Shown here piece after piece: positions 38,115 through 47,296 of a stretch of 64,000 bases of DNA. Positions within the stretch are counted from its first letter, which is position 1, and every line of letters starts with the position of its first letter. Under the pieces are notes generated by a model, which worked only from the letters and a program-made list of their open reading frames with translations, did not search any database and was not told the DNA's origin. A program made the position numbers and the translations under genes. Source of the DNA: an uncultured Psychrosphaera sp. (GTDB taxonomy: Bacteria > Pseudomonadota > Gammaproteobacteria > Enterobacterales > Alteromonadaceae); assembly GCF_947500655.1 (NCBI RefSeq), contig NZ_CANMSK010000016.1, positions 34,636 to 98,635 on the forward strand. The letters run 5' to 3'.

Positions 38115-38220
38115 ATGCCTAAAATTTAATGATTTTGGATTTGTTACTCATTTCTGACAATAAACCTGAAAAATTCCTCATTAGCTTTTGATAAAAACTA
38201 GCAAATCATCAATTCCCACG

Positions 38221-38292
38221 TATAATATGCCACGAATTTAAACGACAAAAACAAGATCTAGCAGGGTTATATTTTATTTCAAATGAAATGAA
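38221..38292 (+). promoter_or_regulatory. pnp promoter -10 and leader stem-loop
   Basis: A perfect TATAAT at 38221-38226 lacks an obvious -35 at normal spacing. Downstream, TTTTATTTCA and TGAAATGAAA (about 38270-38292) can form a ten-pair stem with one G-U. In E. coli the pnp leader stem-loop is cut by RNase III, which starts PNPase autoregulation; this one is a candidate equivalent, though shorter. Confidence 0.4.
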
Positions 38293-38356
38293 ACCGTCAT
38301 TAAGACAACCTAAGATAAACGCTGGATCCAAAAATGAAAACTAAAGGAAAAATTAC

Positions 38357-40459
38357 GTGACTCCAATTATTAAAAAATTTCAATATGGTCAGCACGAGGT
38401 CACTCTAGAAACGGGCGTAATCGCACGTCAAGCTACAGCTGCTGTTATGGCAAGTATTGGTGATACAACAGTATTTGTATCTGTTGTTGGTAAAAAGCAA
38501 GCTAGTCCAGGGCAAGATTTCTTCCCACTTACAATCAATTATCAAGAAAAAGCTTATGCTGGCGGTAAGATCCCTGGTGGATTCTTCAAACGTGAAGGTC
38601 GTCCTGCAGAAGAAGAAACGTTAATCGCTCGTCTTATTGACCGTCCATTACGTCCTTTATTCCCAGATGCATTCAAAAATGAAGTACAAGTTGTTTGTAC
38701 AGTAATGTCAGTAAACCCTGAAATTGCTCCAGATATTGTTGCGCTAATCGGTGCATCAGCAGCTATCTCAATCTCTGGTATTCCATTTAACGGTCCAATC
38801 GGTGCCGCTCGCGTTGGTTTCTTAGATGGTCAATACATCTTGAATCCTTCACAAACAGAATTAAAAGCAAGTGATTTAGACTTAGTTGTTGCTGGTACTG
38901 AAAACGCAGTATTAATGGTTGAATCAGAAGCAGCAGTGTTATCTGAAGAAACTATGCTTGGTGCCGTTATGTACGGACACGAGCAAATGCAAGCTGTTGT
39001 TACAGCGATTACAGAATTTGCTGCTGAAGTTGCTACTCCTGCATGGGATTGGTCTGCGCCAGTAGAAAACACTGAACTTAAAAATAAAGTTAAAGTGTTA
39101 GCGGAAGACGGAATTGCTGCTGCTTATTCAATTGCTGACAAAATGGAGCGTTATGCTGCAGTTGGCGTTGTTAAAGCTGACACCATTGCTAAGTTAACAG
39201 AAGAAGCTGGTGATGAAGCATTCGATGCTAAAGAAGCATCTGAATTAGTTCACGACTTAGAAAAAGACGTAGTTCGTTCTCGCATCTTAGCCGGTGAAAA
39301 ACGTATTGATGGTCGCGAACCTGACATGATCCGTGCACTAGACGTTAAAACTGGTATTTTACCACGTACTCACGGTTCTTCTTTGTTCACTCGTGGTGAA
39401 ACTCAGGCTATCGTAACTTGTACACTAGGTACTGAACGTGATTCTCAAATCATTGATTCATTGTTAGGTGAAAGACGTGACCCGTTCATGCTTCATTATA
39501 ACTTCCCTCCGTACTGTGTTGGTGAAACTGGTTTTATCGGTTCACCTAAACGTCGCGAAATCGGTCATGGCCGTTTAGCAAAACGTGGTGTATTAGCGGT
39601 AATGCCTTCGCAAGCTGAATTCCCGTATACAGTTCGTTTAGTATCGGAAATCACTGAATCTAATGGTTCATCTTCAATGGCTTCTGTTTGTGGTTCATCT
39701 CTAGCGCTTATGGATGCTGGTGTTCCAATTAAAGCTTCTGTTGCTGGTATCGCGATGGGTCTAGTTAAAGATGATAAGAGCTTTGTTGTTCTTTCTGACA
39801 TCTTAGGCGATGAAGATCACTTAGGCGACATGGACTTTAAAGTTGCTGGTACTACTGAAGGTATCACTGCTTTACAAATGGATATCAAAATTGAAGGTAT
39901 TACTAAAGAGATCATGGACAAAGCCTTAGTTCAAGCTAAAGCTGCTCGTTTACATATCTTAACAGTAATGGATGAAGCAATTGGCGGACACCGTGAAGAG
40001 ATGTCTGAATTTGCTCCACGTATCTACACAGTTAAAATACCTCAGAAGAAAATTGCTGATGTTATCGGTAAAGGTGGCGCAACAATCCGTGCTCTTACTG
40101 AAGAAACTGGAACAACAATTGAAATTGACGACGATGGTACAGTTAAAATTGCTGCTACAGACGGTGCAAGTGCACAAGCTTGTATCGAACGTGTTAAGCA
40201 ATTAACGACTGACCTAGAAGTTGGCCGCGTTTACCAAGGTAAAGTTGCTCGTATCGTTGATTTTGGTGCGTTTGTTAACGTTCTTCCTGGTAAAGACGGT
40301 TTAGTTCACATCTCTCAAATCTCTAGCGAGCGTGTTGAGAATGTAGCTGACGTATTAACTGAAGGCCAAGAAGTTGCAGTTAAAGTACTAGAAATTGACC
40401 GTCAAGGTCGTGTACGTTTAAGCATGAAAGAAGCAACTGAGCAACCAGCTGCTGAATAA
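38357..40459 (+). CDS. pnp: Polyribonucleotide nucleotidyltransferase (PNPase)
   Basis: A 700-residue phosphorolytic 3'-5' exoribonuclease of the degradosome. Two RNase PH-like domains (about 1-210 and 310-545) flank an alpha-helical linker, then a KH domain (about 550-610, [36 protein letters not shown]) and an S1 domain (about 620-690, [31 protein letters not shown]). The second PH domain has the [10 protein letters not shown] and GRLAKRGV motifs. The start codon is GTG with AAAGGA upstream. A terminator closes the unit; nlpI, which follows pnp in E. coli, is 18 kb away here. Confidence 0.98.
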   Translation: MTPIIKKFQYGQHEVTLETGVIARQATAAVMASIGDTTVFVSVVGKKQASPGQDFFPLTINYQEKAYAGGKIPGGFFKREGRPAEEETLIARLIDRPLRPLFPDAFKNEVQVVCTVMSVNPEIAPDIVALIGASAAISISGIPFNGPIGAARVGFLDGQYILNPSQTELKASDLDLVVAGTENAVLMVESEAAVLSEETMLGAVMYGHEQMQAVVTAITEFAAEVATPAWDWSAPVENTELKNKVKVLAEDGIAAAYSIADKMERYAAVGVVKADTIAKLTEEAGDEAFDAKEASELVHDLEKDVVRSRILAGEKRIDGREPDMIRALDVKTGILPRTHGSSLFTRGETQAIVTCTLGTERDSQIIDSLLGERRDPFMLHYNFPPYCVGETGFIGSPKRREIGHGRLAKRGVLAVMPSQAEFPYTVRLVSEITESNGSSSMASVCGSSLALMDAGVPIKASVAGIAMGLVKDDKSFVVLSDILGDEDHLGDMDFKVAGTTEGITALQMDIKIEGITKEIMDKALVQAKAARLHILTVMDEAIGGHREEMSEFAPRIYTVKIPQKKIADVIGKGGATIRALTEETGTTIEIDDDGTVKIAATDGASAQACIERVKQLTTDLEVGRVYQGKVARIVDFGAFVNVLPGKDGLVHISQISSERVENVADVLTEGQEVAVKVLEIDRQGRVRLSMKEATEQPAAE

Positions 40460-40486
40460 ATCTTATTTTAAATAATAGGGTTTAAT

Positions 40487-40514
40487 AAAGAGAGAGCTTA
40501 GGCTCTCTTTTTTT
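40487..40514 (+). terminator. Intrinsic terminator of pnp
   Basis: An AGAGAGC / GCTCTCT stem extended by A-T pairs, with a TTAG loop and seven Ts, lies 28 bp past the pnp stop. Confidence 0.9.
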
Positions 40515-40753
40515 GTGCCTAAAATTTAGATTGTACTGAATAGATATAACTGTATTTAACTAAAGCAGGGTTTTTACGTATTGAAAAATAAAACAGTGAT
40601 GTGTAACTTACACCTAACATTATAATTCGTAAGAGAATTTTATCTTTTTTTGATTTTGTTGTAATACGTTAGGGGGTTTTACAACTCGGCTCCTAACGTA
40701 AATATATTTGAGTTGCTTTTAACCTTAATTGGAAGAATAAAAAGGATTTATTG

Positions 40754-41032
40754 ATGAAAAATGTTTTTTTCTTTGACTCTATGCTAACACCTAAAATTAT
40801 CACTGTTGTTTATTGGATACTGTTAATTAGTGTTGTTATTTCTAGTGTGACAATGATGTTCGCAGGCTACAATGGTGGACTATTTAAGGGATTAGGGGTT
40901 TTAGTTGGTGGCGCTATCGGTGTCAGAATTTGGTGTGAACTATTAATTGTATTATTTAAAATCAATGGTAATTTACAAAAAATAGCTGATAAATCAGATC
41001 TAACTGTAAAAGCTGATGATTCTGCAGAGTAA
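40754..41032 (+). CDS. DUF4282-type small membrane protein
   Basis: A 92-residue protein with two membrane spans (about residues 13-35 and 44-68, with GGLFKGLGVLVGGAIGVRIWCELLIVLFKIN) and a cytoplasmic tail (NLQKIADKSDLTVKADDSAE). The FFDSMLTPKIITVVYW start and the glycine-rich second helix fit the DUF4282 family, whose role is unknown. The ATG at 40754 has AAGGA eight bases upstream. It stands alone after pnp; the 294-bp gap before it holds the pnp terminator and no other gene. Confidence 0.75.
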   Translation: MKNVFFFDSMLTPKIITVVYWILLISVVISSVTMMFAGYNGGLFKGLGVLVGGAIGVRIWCELLIVLFKINGNLQKIADKSDLTVKADDSAE

Positions 41033-41069
41033 GTGTTAACTATGTAATAAATTTGCAAAGTTATAATAC

Positions 41070-41107
41070 AAAAAAGTGAAATTAGCATAGGCTAATTTCA
41101 CTTTTTT
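41070..41107. terminator. Bidirectional terminator
   Basis: A perfect 17-bp stem (AAAAAAGTGAAATTAGC and complement) with an ATAG loop lies between the converging DUF4282 and bacterioferritin genes, with T-tracts on both strands. Confidence 0.92.
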
Positions 41108-41136
41108 ATTTATAGGCTTAAATTGTAAATGTGTAG

Positions 41137-41604
41137 TTACATTTGAGATTGTAAGTAGTTCTCTAAACCAATGGTTTTGATTAAACGTAATTGTTGCTCT
41201 AACCAGAAAGCGTGATCAACTTCTGTATCGTCAATTAATACCTGTAGCATGTTCTTGGTTACATAGTCGTTGTGTTTTTCACACAGCGCCATTACATCTT
41301 TTAAGCCTTGGCCTACGGCATATTCTACACGTAAGTCACTTTCAAGCATTTCAGGTACTGTCTTGCCTATCTGTAAACCATCACGAGTAACCATGTCAGG
41401 TGTGCCTTCTAAAAATAAAATGCGTTCTATTAATTTAGACGCATGGCCTTTTTCGTCATCAAACTCATGATCAATACGAACAAACAGTTTATTAAATCCC
41501 CAGTCTTCGTACATACGAGAATGAATAAAGTATTGATCCATAGCCGCTAACTCATAAGCCAACAAACCGTTAAGAGCGTTTATGATGTCTTTATTGCCTT
41601 TCAT
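41137..41604 (-). CDS. bfrA: Bacterioferritin subunit with intact ferroxidase site (haem-ligand Met absent)
   Basis: A 155-residue ferritin-like subunit that oxidises Fe2+ and stores iron in a 24-mer. The di-iron ligands are all present: E18, E51, H54, E94, E128 and H131 (the last two shifted by one residue against E. coli). Residue 52, the axial Met haem ligand in E. coli Bfr, is Lys here. This is the complement of the neighbouring subunit. It is the last gene of a bfd-bfr-bfr cluster; the labels A and B are mine, by analogy with two-subunit systems such as Neisseria. Confidence 0.92.
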   Translation of the reverse strand: MKGNKDIINALNGLLAYELAAMDQYFIHSRMYEDWGFNKLFVRIDHEFDDEKGHASKLIERILFLEGTPDMVTRDGLQIGKTVPEMLESDLRVEYAVGQGLKDVMALCEKHNDYVTKNMLQVLIDDTEVDHAFWLEQQLRLIKTIGLENYLQSQM

Positions 41605-41625
41605 TTTTTATCTCCAGTAAGTCGG

Positions 41626-42090
41626 TTAAAGTTGCGCTTGTAAGTATTTATCAATACCCATATTCTGAATTTGGTAGTCTTGAGTTTCTAACCAATCTAA
41701 ATGTTCTTCTTCGTGCTCTAAAATTTCAGTTAATAATTCACGAGTAACATAATCTTTTTCTGTTTCACAAAGCGCAATAGCCGTTTTCATTTGCTCTATT
41801 TGAGTGATTTGAACGCCAGTATCACATTTGATCATTTCAACAGTATGCTCACCAATTGATAATGCACCTAAGCGTTGCAGGTTAGGTAAGCCTTCTAGAA
41901 ACAATATGCGTTCAATTAGCTTGTCGGCTTGTTTCATATCCATGATTGATTTTTTATAACACTTATCGTTTAAAGTGTTAAACCCCCAATTTTTGTACAT
42001 GCGCGCATGTAAAAAATATTGGTTGATGGATGTGAGTTCTGTTGTTAACACTTCGTTTAACATGCTCAATATTGTAGAAGTACTTTGCAT
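41626..42090 (-). CDS. bfrB: Bacterioferritin subunit with haem-ligand Met but degenerate ferroxidase site
   Basis: A 154-residue bacterioferritin. Met52 is kept (SIMDMKQADKLIERILFLEGLPN), so this subunit can bind haem at the dimer interface. The di-iron site is degraded: E18, E127 and H130 remain, but E51 is Asp, H54 is Gln and E94 is Gln. Paired with the other subunit, it would make a heteropolymer in which one subunit oxidises iron and the other binds haem for iron release. It is 21 bp upstream of the partner gene on the same strand. Confidence 0.92.
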   Translation of the reverse strand: MQSTSTILSMLNEVLTTELTSINQYFLHARMYKNWGFNTLNDKCYKKSIMDMKQADKLIERILFLEGLPNLQRLGALSIGEHTVEMIKCDTGVQITQIEQMKTAIALCETEKDYVTRELLTEILEHEEEHLDWLETQDYQIQNMGIDKYLQAQL

Positions 42091-42250
42091 AACTATGCCT
42101 CAGTTATTTAATAATAGAATGAGTATAATGGTTGAATTGGAATATACAAAATAAACTTGAAAATAATCAATAAAAACAATAGTTTAATAATGACAATGAT
42201 TTGTAATTAGATTTATATATGAACTGAAGGAGGTGTTTTTTAGCTGATGA

Positions 42251-42445
42251 TCAGCCAACATTTTTGAATAATGTTTCATCAATAATTGTATTGTCGATAA
42301 CCATTTGTGCAACTTTGGTACAAGTTCCACATTCACTACCTAAGGCAACATGTTGTTTTAATTCACGAATAGACCCAACTCCGTGCTCAAGCACTAATTG
42401 TTGAATATCTGAATCTGTAATGCCTTTACATAGACAAACGAACAT
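42251..42445 (-). CDS. bfd: Bacterioferritin-associated ferredoxin
   Basis: A 64-residue [2Fe-2S] protein that reduces the bacterioferritin haem to mobilise stored iron. The four cysteine ligands are in the pattern C4-x-C6 and C39-x2-C42 (FVCLCKGITDSDI and ALGSECGTCTKVA). It precedes the two bacterioferritin genes on the same strand with a 160-bp gap, and a Fur-like box lies upstream, as is usual: Bfd is made under iron starvation while the bacterioferritins are made in iron sufficiency. Confidence 0.93.
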   Translation of the reverse strand: MFVCLCKGITDSDIQQLVLEHGVGSIRELKQHVALGSECGTCTKVAQMVIDNTIIDETLFKNVG

Positions 42446-42473
42446 TGGAAAACCTCATTTAATTGATGCGACT

Positions 42474-42492
42474 GATAATAATTCTCATTTGG
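42474..42492. promoter_or_regulatory. Fur box upstream of bfd
   Basis: GATAATAATTCTCATTTGG matches the 19-base Fur consensus at 13 positions, with the left half GATAAT exact and the TCATT core kept. It is 28 bp upstream of the bfd start. Fur repression of bfd in iron-replete cells is established in other gammaproteobacteria. Confidence 0.65.
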
Positions 42493-42558
42493 TTGGTATG
42501 CAAGCGGTTTTGTATATTTTTCTTAAATTTATTTGTTTTTATTTTCCTTATCGCTGAA

Positions 42559-42577
42559 TTCGATAATACTAATCGAA
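42559..42577. promoter_or_regulatory. Palindrome upstream of the peroxiredoxin gene
   Basis: TTCGAT-N7-ATCGAA has six-base arms and lies 110 bp before the peroxiredoxin start. The T-N11-A geometry is that of a LysR-type site, so OxyR is a candidate, but the arms do not match the E. coli OxyR motif ATAG-N7-CTAT exactly. Confidence 0.3.
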
Positions 42578-42686
42578 AAATCATATACAAATGCCCTTGG
42601 TTTAATTTATTTAATCTATATATAATCGGTAACGAAATAACGAGTGGATCTTTGATCTACAATTAATTATATAAATGGAGAATTTC

Positions 42687-43292
42687 ATGGGCGTTTTAGT
42701 TGGCCGTCAGGCACCAGACTTTACTGCAGCAGCTGTTTTAGGTAATGGCGAAATCGTTGATAATTTCAACTTTGCAGAAGCAACAAAAGGTAAAAAAGCA
42801 GTAGTATTTTTCTACCCTCTAGATTTCACTTTTGTATGTCCTTCTGAATTGATCGCATTTGATCACAGATTAGATGAATTCAAAAAACGTGGTGTTGAAG
42901 TAATTGGTGTTTCTATCGATTCACAATTCAGCCACAACGCATGGCGTAACACCGCTGTTGCTGACGGTGGTATTGGCCAAGTTGGTTACCCGTTAGTTGC
43001 TGACGTTAAACATGAAATCGTTCAAGCATATGATGCAGAACATCCAGAAGCTGGTGTTGCTTTTCGTGCATCATTCTTAATTGACGAAGAAGGCGTTGTA
43101 CGTCATCAAGTTGTTAATGATTTACCACTTGGTCGTAATATTGATGAAATGTTACGTATGGTAGACGCATTAAACTTCCACACAGAGCACGGTGAAGTTT
43201 GTCCTGCTGGTTGGGAAGAAGGCAAAAAAGGTATGGTAGATTCACCAGCTGGTGTTGCAGCATACTTATCTGAGAACGCTGAAGGTCTTTAA
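42687..43292 (+). CDS. Typical 2-Cys peroxiredoxin (AhpC/TSA family)
   Basis: A 201-residue cytoplasmic peroxidase that reduces H2O2 and organic peroxides. The peroxidatic Cys51 is in DFTFVCPSE and the resolving Cys172 in HGEVCPAGW. The GGIG loop and C-terminal YL near AAYLSEN resemble the features of over-oxidation-sensitive eukaryote-like peroxiredoxins. The start is the ATG at 42687 with GGAG five to six bases upstream, matching MGVLVGRQAPDF of the family, rather than the ATG at 42675. It is a single gene with a terminator, divergent from bfd. Confidence 0.94.
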   Translation: MGVLVGRQAPDFTAAAVLGNGEIVDNFNFAEATKGKKAVVFFYPLDFTFVCPSELIAFDHRLDEFKKRGVEVIGVSIDSQFSHNAWRNTAVADGGIGQVGYPLVADVKHEIVQAYDAEHPEAGVAFRASFLIDEEGVVRHQVVNDLPLGRNIDEMLRMVDALNFHTEHGEVCPAGWEEGKKGMVDSPAGVAAYLSENAEGL

Positions 43293-43328
43293 TTTAATCG
43301 CTCATTGAGCATAAATTAATAACTGTGG

Positions 43329-43358
43329 AAAAGCCTCTGGATACAGAGGCTTTTTTTT
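43329..43358 (+). terminator. Intrinsic terminator of the peroxiredoxin gene
   Basis: An AAAAGCCTCTG / CAGAGGCTTTT stem with a GATA loop and eight Ts lies 36 bp beyond the stop. Confidence 0.92.
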
Positions 43359-43486
43359 ATCTAATTTTTACATAAATAATCTATAGATATATACATTTCC
43401 CTGATGGATATCTTGTATACTAGCGGCAATAAACCTCGTTAAATTTAAATTCATTAAATTGAATCTTATTAGGAAGCACCTCTGTA

Positions 43487-44713
43487 ATGTCTCTTGTCTT
43501 TAATTCATTTACTTTTCCAAATTCTACTACTATTAAAAATCGACTTGTTAAAGCCGCAATGGAAGAAAATATGTCTGATGAAAACTTATTGCCTAGTAAA
43601 GAGTTAATTAATCTTTATGGTCAATGGGCCAAAGGCGGCAGTGGATTATTAATTACCGGAAATGTCATGGTAGATAAAGAAGCGATGACGGGACCCGGTG
43701 GCGTTGTATTAGACAAAGACAGTGACTTAACTCGATTTAAGTTATGGGCTGATACGGCAAAACAAAATAAAACCAAAGTGTGGATGCAAATAAGTCATCC
43801 TGGACGCCAAGTGTATAAAAAAATGGGGGGGAAAGTTTACTCACCGTCAGACATACCTTTAGACATGGGCAAATTATCTGACATGTTTGGTCAACCTACT
43901 ACAATGACTGAAGTTCAAATAAAGGATGTGATCAGTCGTTTTTCAGATACAGCAAAGCAAGCTGAATTAGCCGGTTTTGACGGTGTTGAAGTTCATGCCG
44001 CTCATGGGTACTTATTAGCACAATTCTTATCGCCTTTAGTTAATAAGCGTGAAGATGATTGGGGTGGCTCGTTAGATAACCGTTCTCGTTTATTATTAGA
44101 GGTTATCAAAGCAATAAAATCTAATGTATCAGACTCTTTTTCAATTTCAGTTAAATTAAATTCTGCTGATTTTCAACATGGCGGATTTGATGAAGAAGAT
44201 GCTCTGGCAGTAGTTAAATCGCTGGAAGCGTTAAATATAGACATGATTGAGCTTTCTGGCGGAAGTTATGAGGCGCCTGCTATGCAAGGTGTTACTGCCG
44301 ATGGTCGTACATTAGCTAGAGAAGCTTACTTTTTATCTTTTGCTGCTTCTATCTCAAAAAACACCTCGGTTCCGATTATGACAACCGGCGGGATTTATAA
44401 ATTTGGAACAGCAAAAACAGTGCTAGCTCAAGGTGTTGATTTAGTAGGTATTGCCACAGCATTAGCGTTGCAACCAGATTTACCAAATAGATGGCAGCTT
44501 GGTAAAAATGTGGAAGTTGCTACACCACAAGTAAAATGGAAAAATAAAACCTTCAGAAGCTTAGCCATCATGGCACTTGTGAAACGTAACTTAAGACGAA
44601 TAGGTGCAGGTAAAAAAACGAGCAGTAAATTATCACCATTTTTTACCTTGATATTAGATCAAATAAGAACGGCTAAATTAGTTAAACGCTACCAAAAGTT
44701 GTTAAGTCAATAA
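43487..44713 (+). CDS. NADH:flavin oxidoreductase / old yellow enzyme family
   Basis: A 408-residue FMN-dependent TIM-barrel ene-reductase. Family features in order: N-terminal LVFNSFTFPNSTTIKNRLVKAAMEE, the QISHPGRQVYK motif with the histidine of the active site, the GFDGVEVHAAHGYLLAQFLSPLVNKREDDWGGSLDNRSRLLLEVI signature, IELSGGSYEAP, and the FMN-phosphate site in TTGGI and GVDLVGIATALA. Substrates of such enzymes are enoates, nitro compounds or xenobiotics; none can be assigned. It is 48 bp before tag and may be cotranscribed. Confidence 0.9.
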   Translation: MSLVFNSFTFPNSTTIKNRLVKAAMEENMSDENLLPSKELINLYGQWAKGGSGLLITGNVMVDKEAMTGPGGVVLDKDSDLTRFKLWADTAKQNKTKVWMQISHPGRQVYKKMGGKVYSPSDIPLDMGKLSDMFGQPTTMTEVQIKDVISRFSDTAKQAELAGFDGVEVHAAHGYLLAQFLSPLVNKREDDWGGSLDNRSRLLLEVIKAIKSNVSDSFSISVKLNSADFQHGGFDEEDALAVVKSLEALNIDMIELSGGSYEAPAMQGVTADGRTLAREAYFLSFAASISKNTSVPIMTTGGIYKFGTAKTVLAQGVDLVGIATALALQPDLPNRWQLGKNVEVATPQVKWKNKTFRSLAIMALVKRNLRRIGAGKKTSSKLSPFFTLILDQIRTAKLVKRYQKLLSQ

Positions 44714-44761
44714 CCTATTTTATGGTATAAATGCGCCATTAATTAACAGTTGAGAGTTGTA

Positions 44762-45346
44762 ATGTCTGATGTTCAAAAAGAGATAAGTCGATGTGCTTGG
44801 TGCAACAGCGACCCTATTTACATTGCATATCATGATAATGTTTGGGGAAAACCTGAATTTAACTCTCAACAGTTATTTGAAAAGTTATGTTTGGATGGAC
44901 AGCAAGCGGGACTAAGTTGGATAACTATTTTAAAAAAACAACAAGGCTATCGAGATGCTTTTGCTAACTTTGACCCTAAGTTAATCAGTGAATTTGATGC
45001 TGATAAAGTTGAAGAGTTAATGCTAAATCCGAATATTGTTCGTAATCGACTTAAAATAAATTCTATTATTAGAAATGCAAAAGCTTACTTAGCTTATGAA
45101 GAACAGCATGGAGTGGACAGTTTTAGTCAATTTTTATGGGCATTTGTTGGTGGTGAGCCAATTGTTAATAGTTGGAATGATAAATCTCAGGTTCCTAATG
45201 ACACAGAACAATCTCAGGCCATGTCTAAAGCGTTAAAAAAATTAGACTTTAATTTTGTTGGCCCAACAATTTGTTATGCCTTTATGCAAGCGGTTGGAAT
45301 GGTCAATGATCATTTAACCACATGTATTTCATCCCCCAAGCGCTGA
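44762..45346 (+). CDS. tag: DNA-3-methyladenine glycosylase I
   Basis: A 194-residue base-excision enzyme that removes 3-methyladenine from alkylated DNA. It has the zinc-binding Cys-His set (CAWCNSDPIYIAYHDNVWG at the N terminus; GMVNDHLTTC at the C terminus), the LFEKLCLDGQQAGLSWITILKKQQGYRDAFANFDP core and the FVGPTICYAFMQAVG signature. I use the ATG at 44762; the frame opens at TTG four codons earlier. Twenty-three bases separate it from yoaA. Confidence 0.95.
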   Translation: MSDVQKEISRCAWCNSDPIYIAYHDNVWGKPEFNSQQLFEKLCLDGQQAGLSWITILKKQQGYRDAFANFDPKLISEFDADKVEELMLNPNIVRNRLKINSIIRNAKAYLAYEEQHGVDSFSQFLWAFVGGEPIVNSWNDKSQVPNDTEQSQAMSKALKKLDFNFVGPTICYAFMQAVGMVNDHLTTCISSPKR

Positions 45347-45369
45347 ACAACCGAAATAACAGTATATAA

Positions 45370-47295
45370 GTGAATATTGAATTGAGTGACTCTATATCAA
45401 AGTGTTTTTCTGACAATGGTGCATTAGCACAAGCTATTCCTGGCTTTAAAGCCAGGCAAGCTCAGCTGGATATGGCTACGGCTGTGCGTGGCGCAATAAA
45501 AGATAAAGCTCAGTTAGTGGTTGAAGCCGGAACCGGCACAGGTAAAACGTTTGCTTATTTAGCACCTGCGCTATTAGCGGGTAAAAAGGTAATTGTTTCT
45601 ACCGGAACCAAGGCCTTACAAGAGCAGTTATTTCATCGTGATTTACCCTTAGTAAAAAAAGCGTTAAGACCTATGATGAAAACGGCGTTATTAAAAGGTC
45701 GTAGTAATTACTTATGTATTAATAGGTTGGAAGTAAATGGGCAACACCCTCCTTACGATGATCCTAGTTTTCTGAGTGATATTTCTAATGTGCGTAAATG
45801 GTCATCTGAAACCAGTGATGGTGATATTGGTGAGCTAACGTCAATTGAAGAAAATAGTCGAGTCCTACCTTTTGTTACTAGCACAGTTGATAACTGTTTA
45901 AGTAAAGATTGCCCTAATATTGCCGACTGCCATGTGATGAATGCGAGAAAAAAAGCATTGGAAGCTGATTTGATTGTAGTGAATCATCATTTGTTTTTTG
46001 CCGATTTAGCATTAAAAGACACAGGTTTTGGTGAGTTAATTCCTGATACTGACGTTATTATTTTCGACGAAGCACATCAAATCCCAGATATCGCCTCTGA
46101 ATACTTTGGTGAGCACTTTTCATCTCGTCAGGTATTTGAATTATGCAAAGATATTCAAGCTGAATACCAAGCGCAGTTACGTGATATGCCGCAGCTATAC
46201 AAAGCTGCGATGACGTTAGAAAAAAATATATTAGATATGCGTTTGGTTTTTGCCGAAGATCCTGAGCGTGGTAACTGGCGAGACAAATCAAAATCTGACG
46301 ACATAGTAAATGCAATTCAATATGTATTAAAAGCATTCAACTTTTTATACGACGTAACAAAATTAGCCATTTCTCGTACAGAAACTATCGATAATTGCTT
46401 TGAACGTTTAGTGCAGCTAAAAGGTAAGTTTGAAAAAGTAAATCAAACTCAAGAAAATGGTTACAGCTATTGGTTCGACACCACGAAACGTCACTTCACA
46501 TTACATATAACGCCTTTATCAATTGCCGATAAGTTTGGCGCTATTGTTGACGAGTCTAACTCATCTTGGATTTTCACCTCAGCGACTGTATCTGTAGATG
46601 ATAACTTTGATCATTACACTTCTTTATTAGGTATTCCAGACGCTAGAACTCAAATGTTAGGTAGCCCGTTTGATTATCAAAACCAAGCTATGTTTTGTGT
46701 ACCTAGATACTTTCCTGAACCAAATGACAAAGCCGCAGTAAGGGCATTCTCAGAGCTTGCTTTGGAATTAGTGGAAGCGAGCAGGGGACGTGCCTTTTTA
46801 TTATTTACTAGTCACAGAGTGATGACACTTGTGGCTAAAATGATTGAAGACGAAATTAAATATCCAGTTTTAGTACAAGGTACAACAAGTAAACGTTTGT
46901 TATTAGAACAATTTACTAAATTGAAGCATGCTGTTTTACTCGGAACTGGATCATTTTGGGAAGGGGTTGATGTCCGCGGAGATATGTTGTCCTTAGTAAT
47001 GATTGATAAGCTGCCTTTTGCTTCGCCTGATGAGCCTCTATTACAAGCAAGAATAGAAGATTGTAAATTGAAAGGGTTAGAGCCGTTTCAAAATGTACAA
47101 ATACCCCAAGCGGTTATATCGCTAAAGCAAGGTGTTGGCCGATTGATACGAGATGTAACTGATAAAGGTGTTTTGGTTATTTGCGACCCAAGATTAGTTA
47201 CACGCCAATACGGTGAGGTTTTTATGCGCAGCTTACCGAATATGAAACGCACCCGTGATTTAGATACAGTAAAAACATTTTTAAAAGGTTTATAA
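45370..47295 (+). CDS. yoaA: ATP-dependent helicase, DinG family (YoaA)
   Basis: A 641-residue XPD/DinG-type iron-sulfur helicase. Walker A is in VVEAGTGTGKTFAYLAPALL and Walker B in VIIFDEAHQIPDIASEYFG. The iron-sulfur cysteines are C115 (NYLCINRLE), C177 and C182 (DNCLSKDCPN), and C187 (NIADCHV). Helicase motifs IV-VI follow (FLLFTSHRVM, GSFWEGVDVRGD, QGVGRLIRD). In E. coli YoaA binds the HolC subunit of DNA polymerase III and helps repair replication forks. The start is GTG without a strong Shine-Dalgarno. It is one base before tsaB, as in E. coli. Confidence 0.95.
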   Translation: MNIELSDSISKCFSDNGALAQAIPGFKARQAQLDMATAVRGAIKDKAQLVVEAGTGTGKTFAYLAPALLAGKKVIVSTGTKALQEQLFHRDLPLVKKALRPMMKTALLKGRSNYLCINRLEVNGQHPPYDDPSFLSDISNVRKWSSETSDGDIGELTSIEENSRVLPFVTSTVDNCLSKDCPNIADCHVMNARKKALEADLIVVNHHLFFADLALKDTGFGELIPDTDVIIFDEAHQIPDIASEYFGEHFSSRQVFELCKDIQAEYQAQLRDMPQLYKAAMTLEKNILDMRLVFAEDPERGNWRDKSKSDDIVNAIQYVLKAFNFLYDVTKLAISRTETIDNCFERLVQLKGKFEKVNQTQENGYSYWFDTTKRHFTLHITPLSIADKFGAIVDESNSSWIFTSATVSVDDNFDHYTSLLGIPDARTQMLGSPFDYQNQAMFCVPRYFPEPNDKAAVRAFSELALELVEASRGRAFLLFTSHRVMTLVAKMIEDEIKYPVLVQGTTSKRLLLEQFTKLKHAVLLGTGSFWEGVDVRGDMLSLVMIDKLPFASPDEPLLQARIEDCKLKGLEPFQNVQIPQAVISLKQGVGRLIRDVTDKGVLVICDPRLVTRQYGEVFMRSLPNMKRTRDLDTVKTFLKGL

Positions 47296-47296
47296 C

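Noticed and set aside
42463..42666. Hydrophobic 67-codon frame between bfd and the peroxiredoxin gene
   Set aside because: It overlaps the Fur-like box and the peroxiredoxin promoter region, lacks a ribosome binding site, and has the composition of translated AT-rich intergenic DNA.
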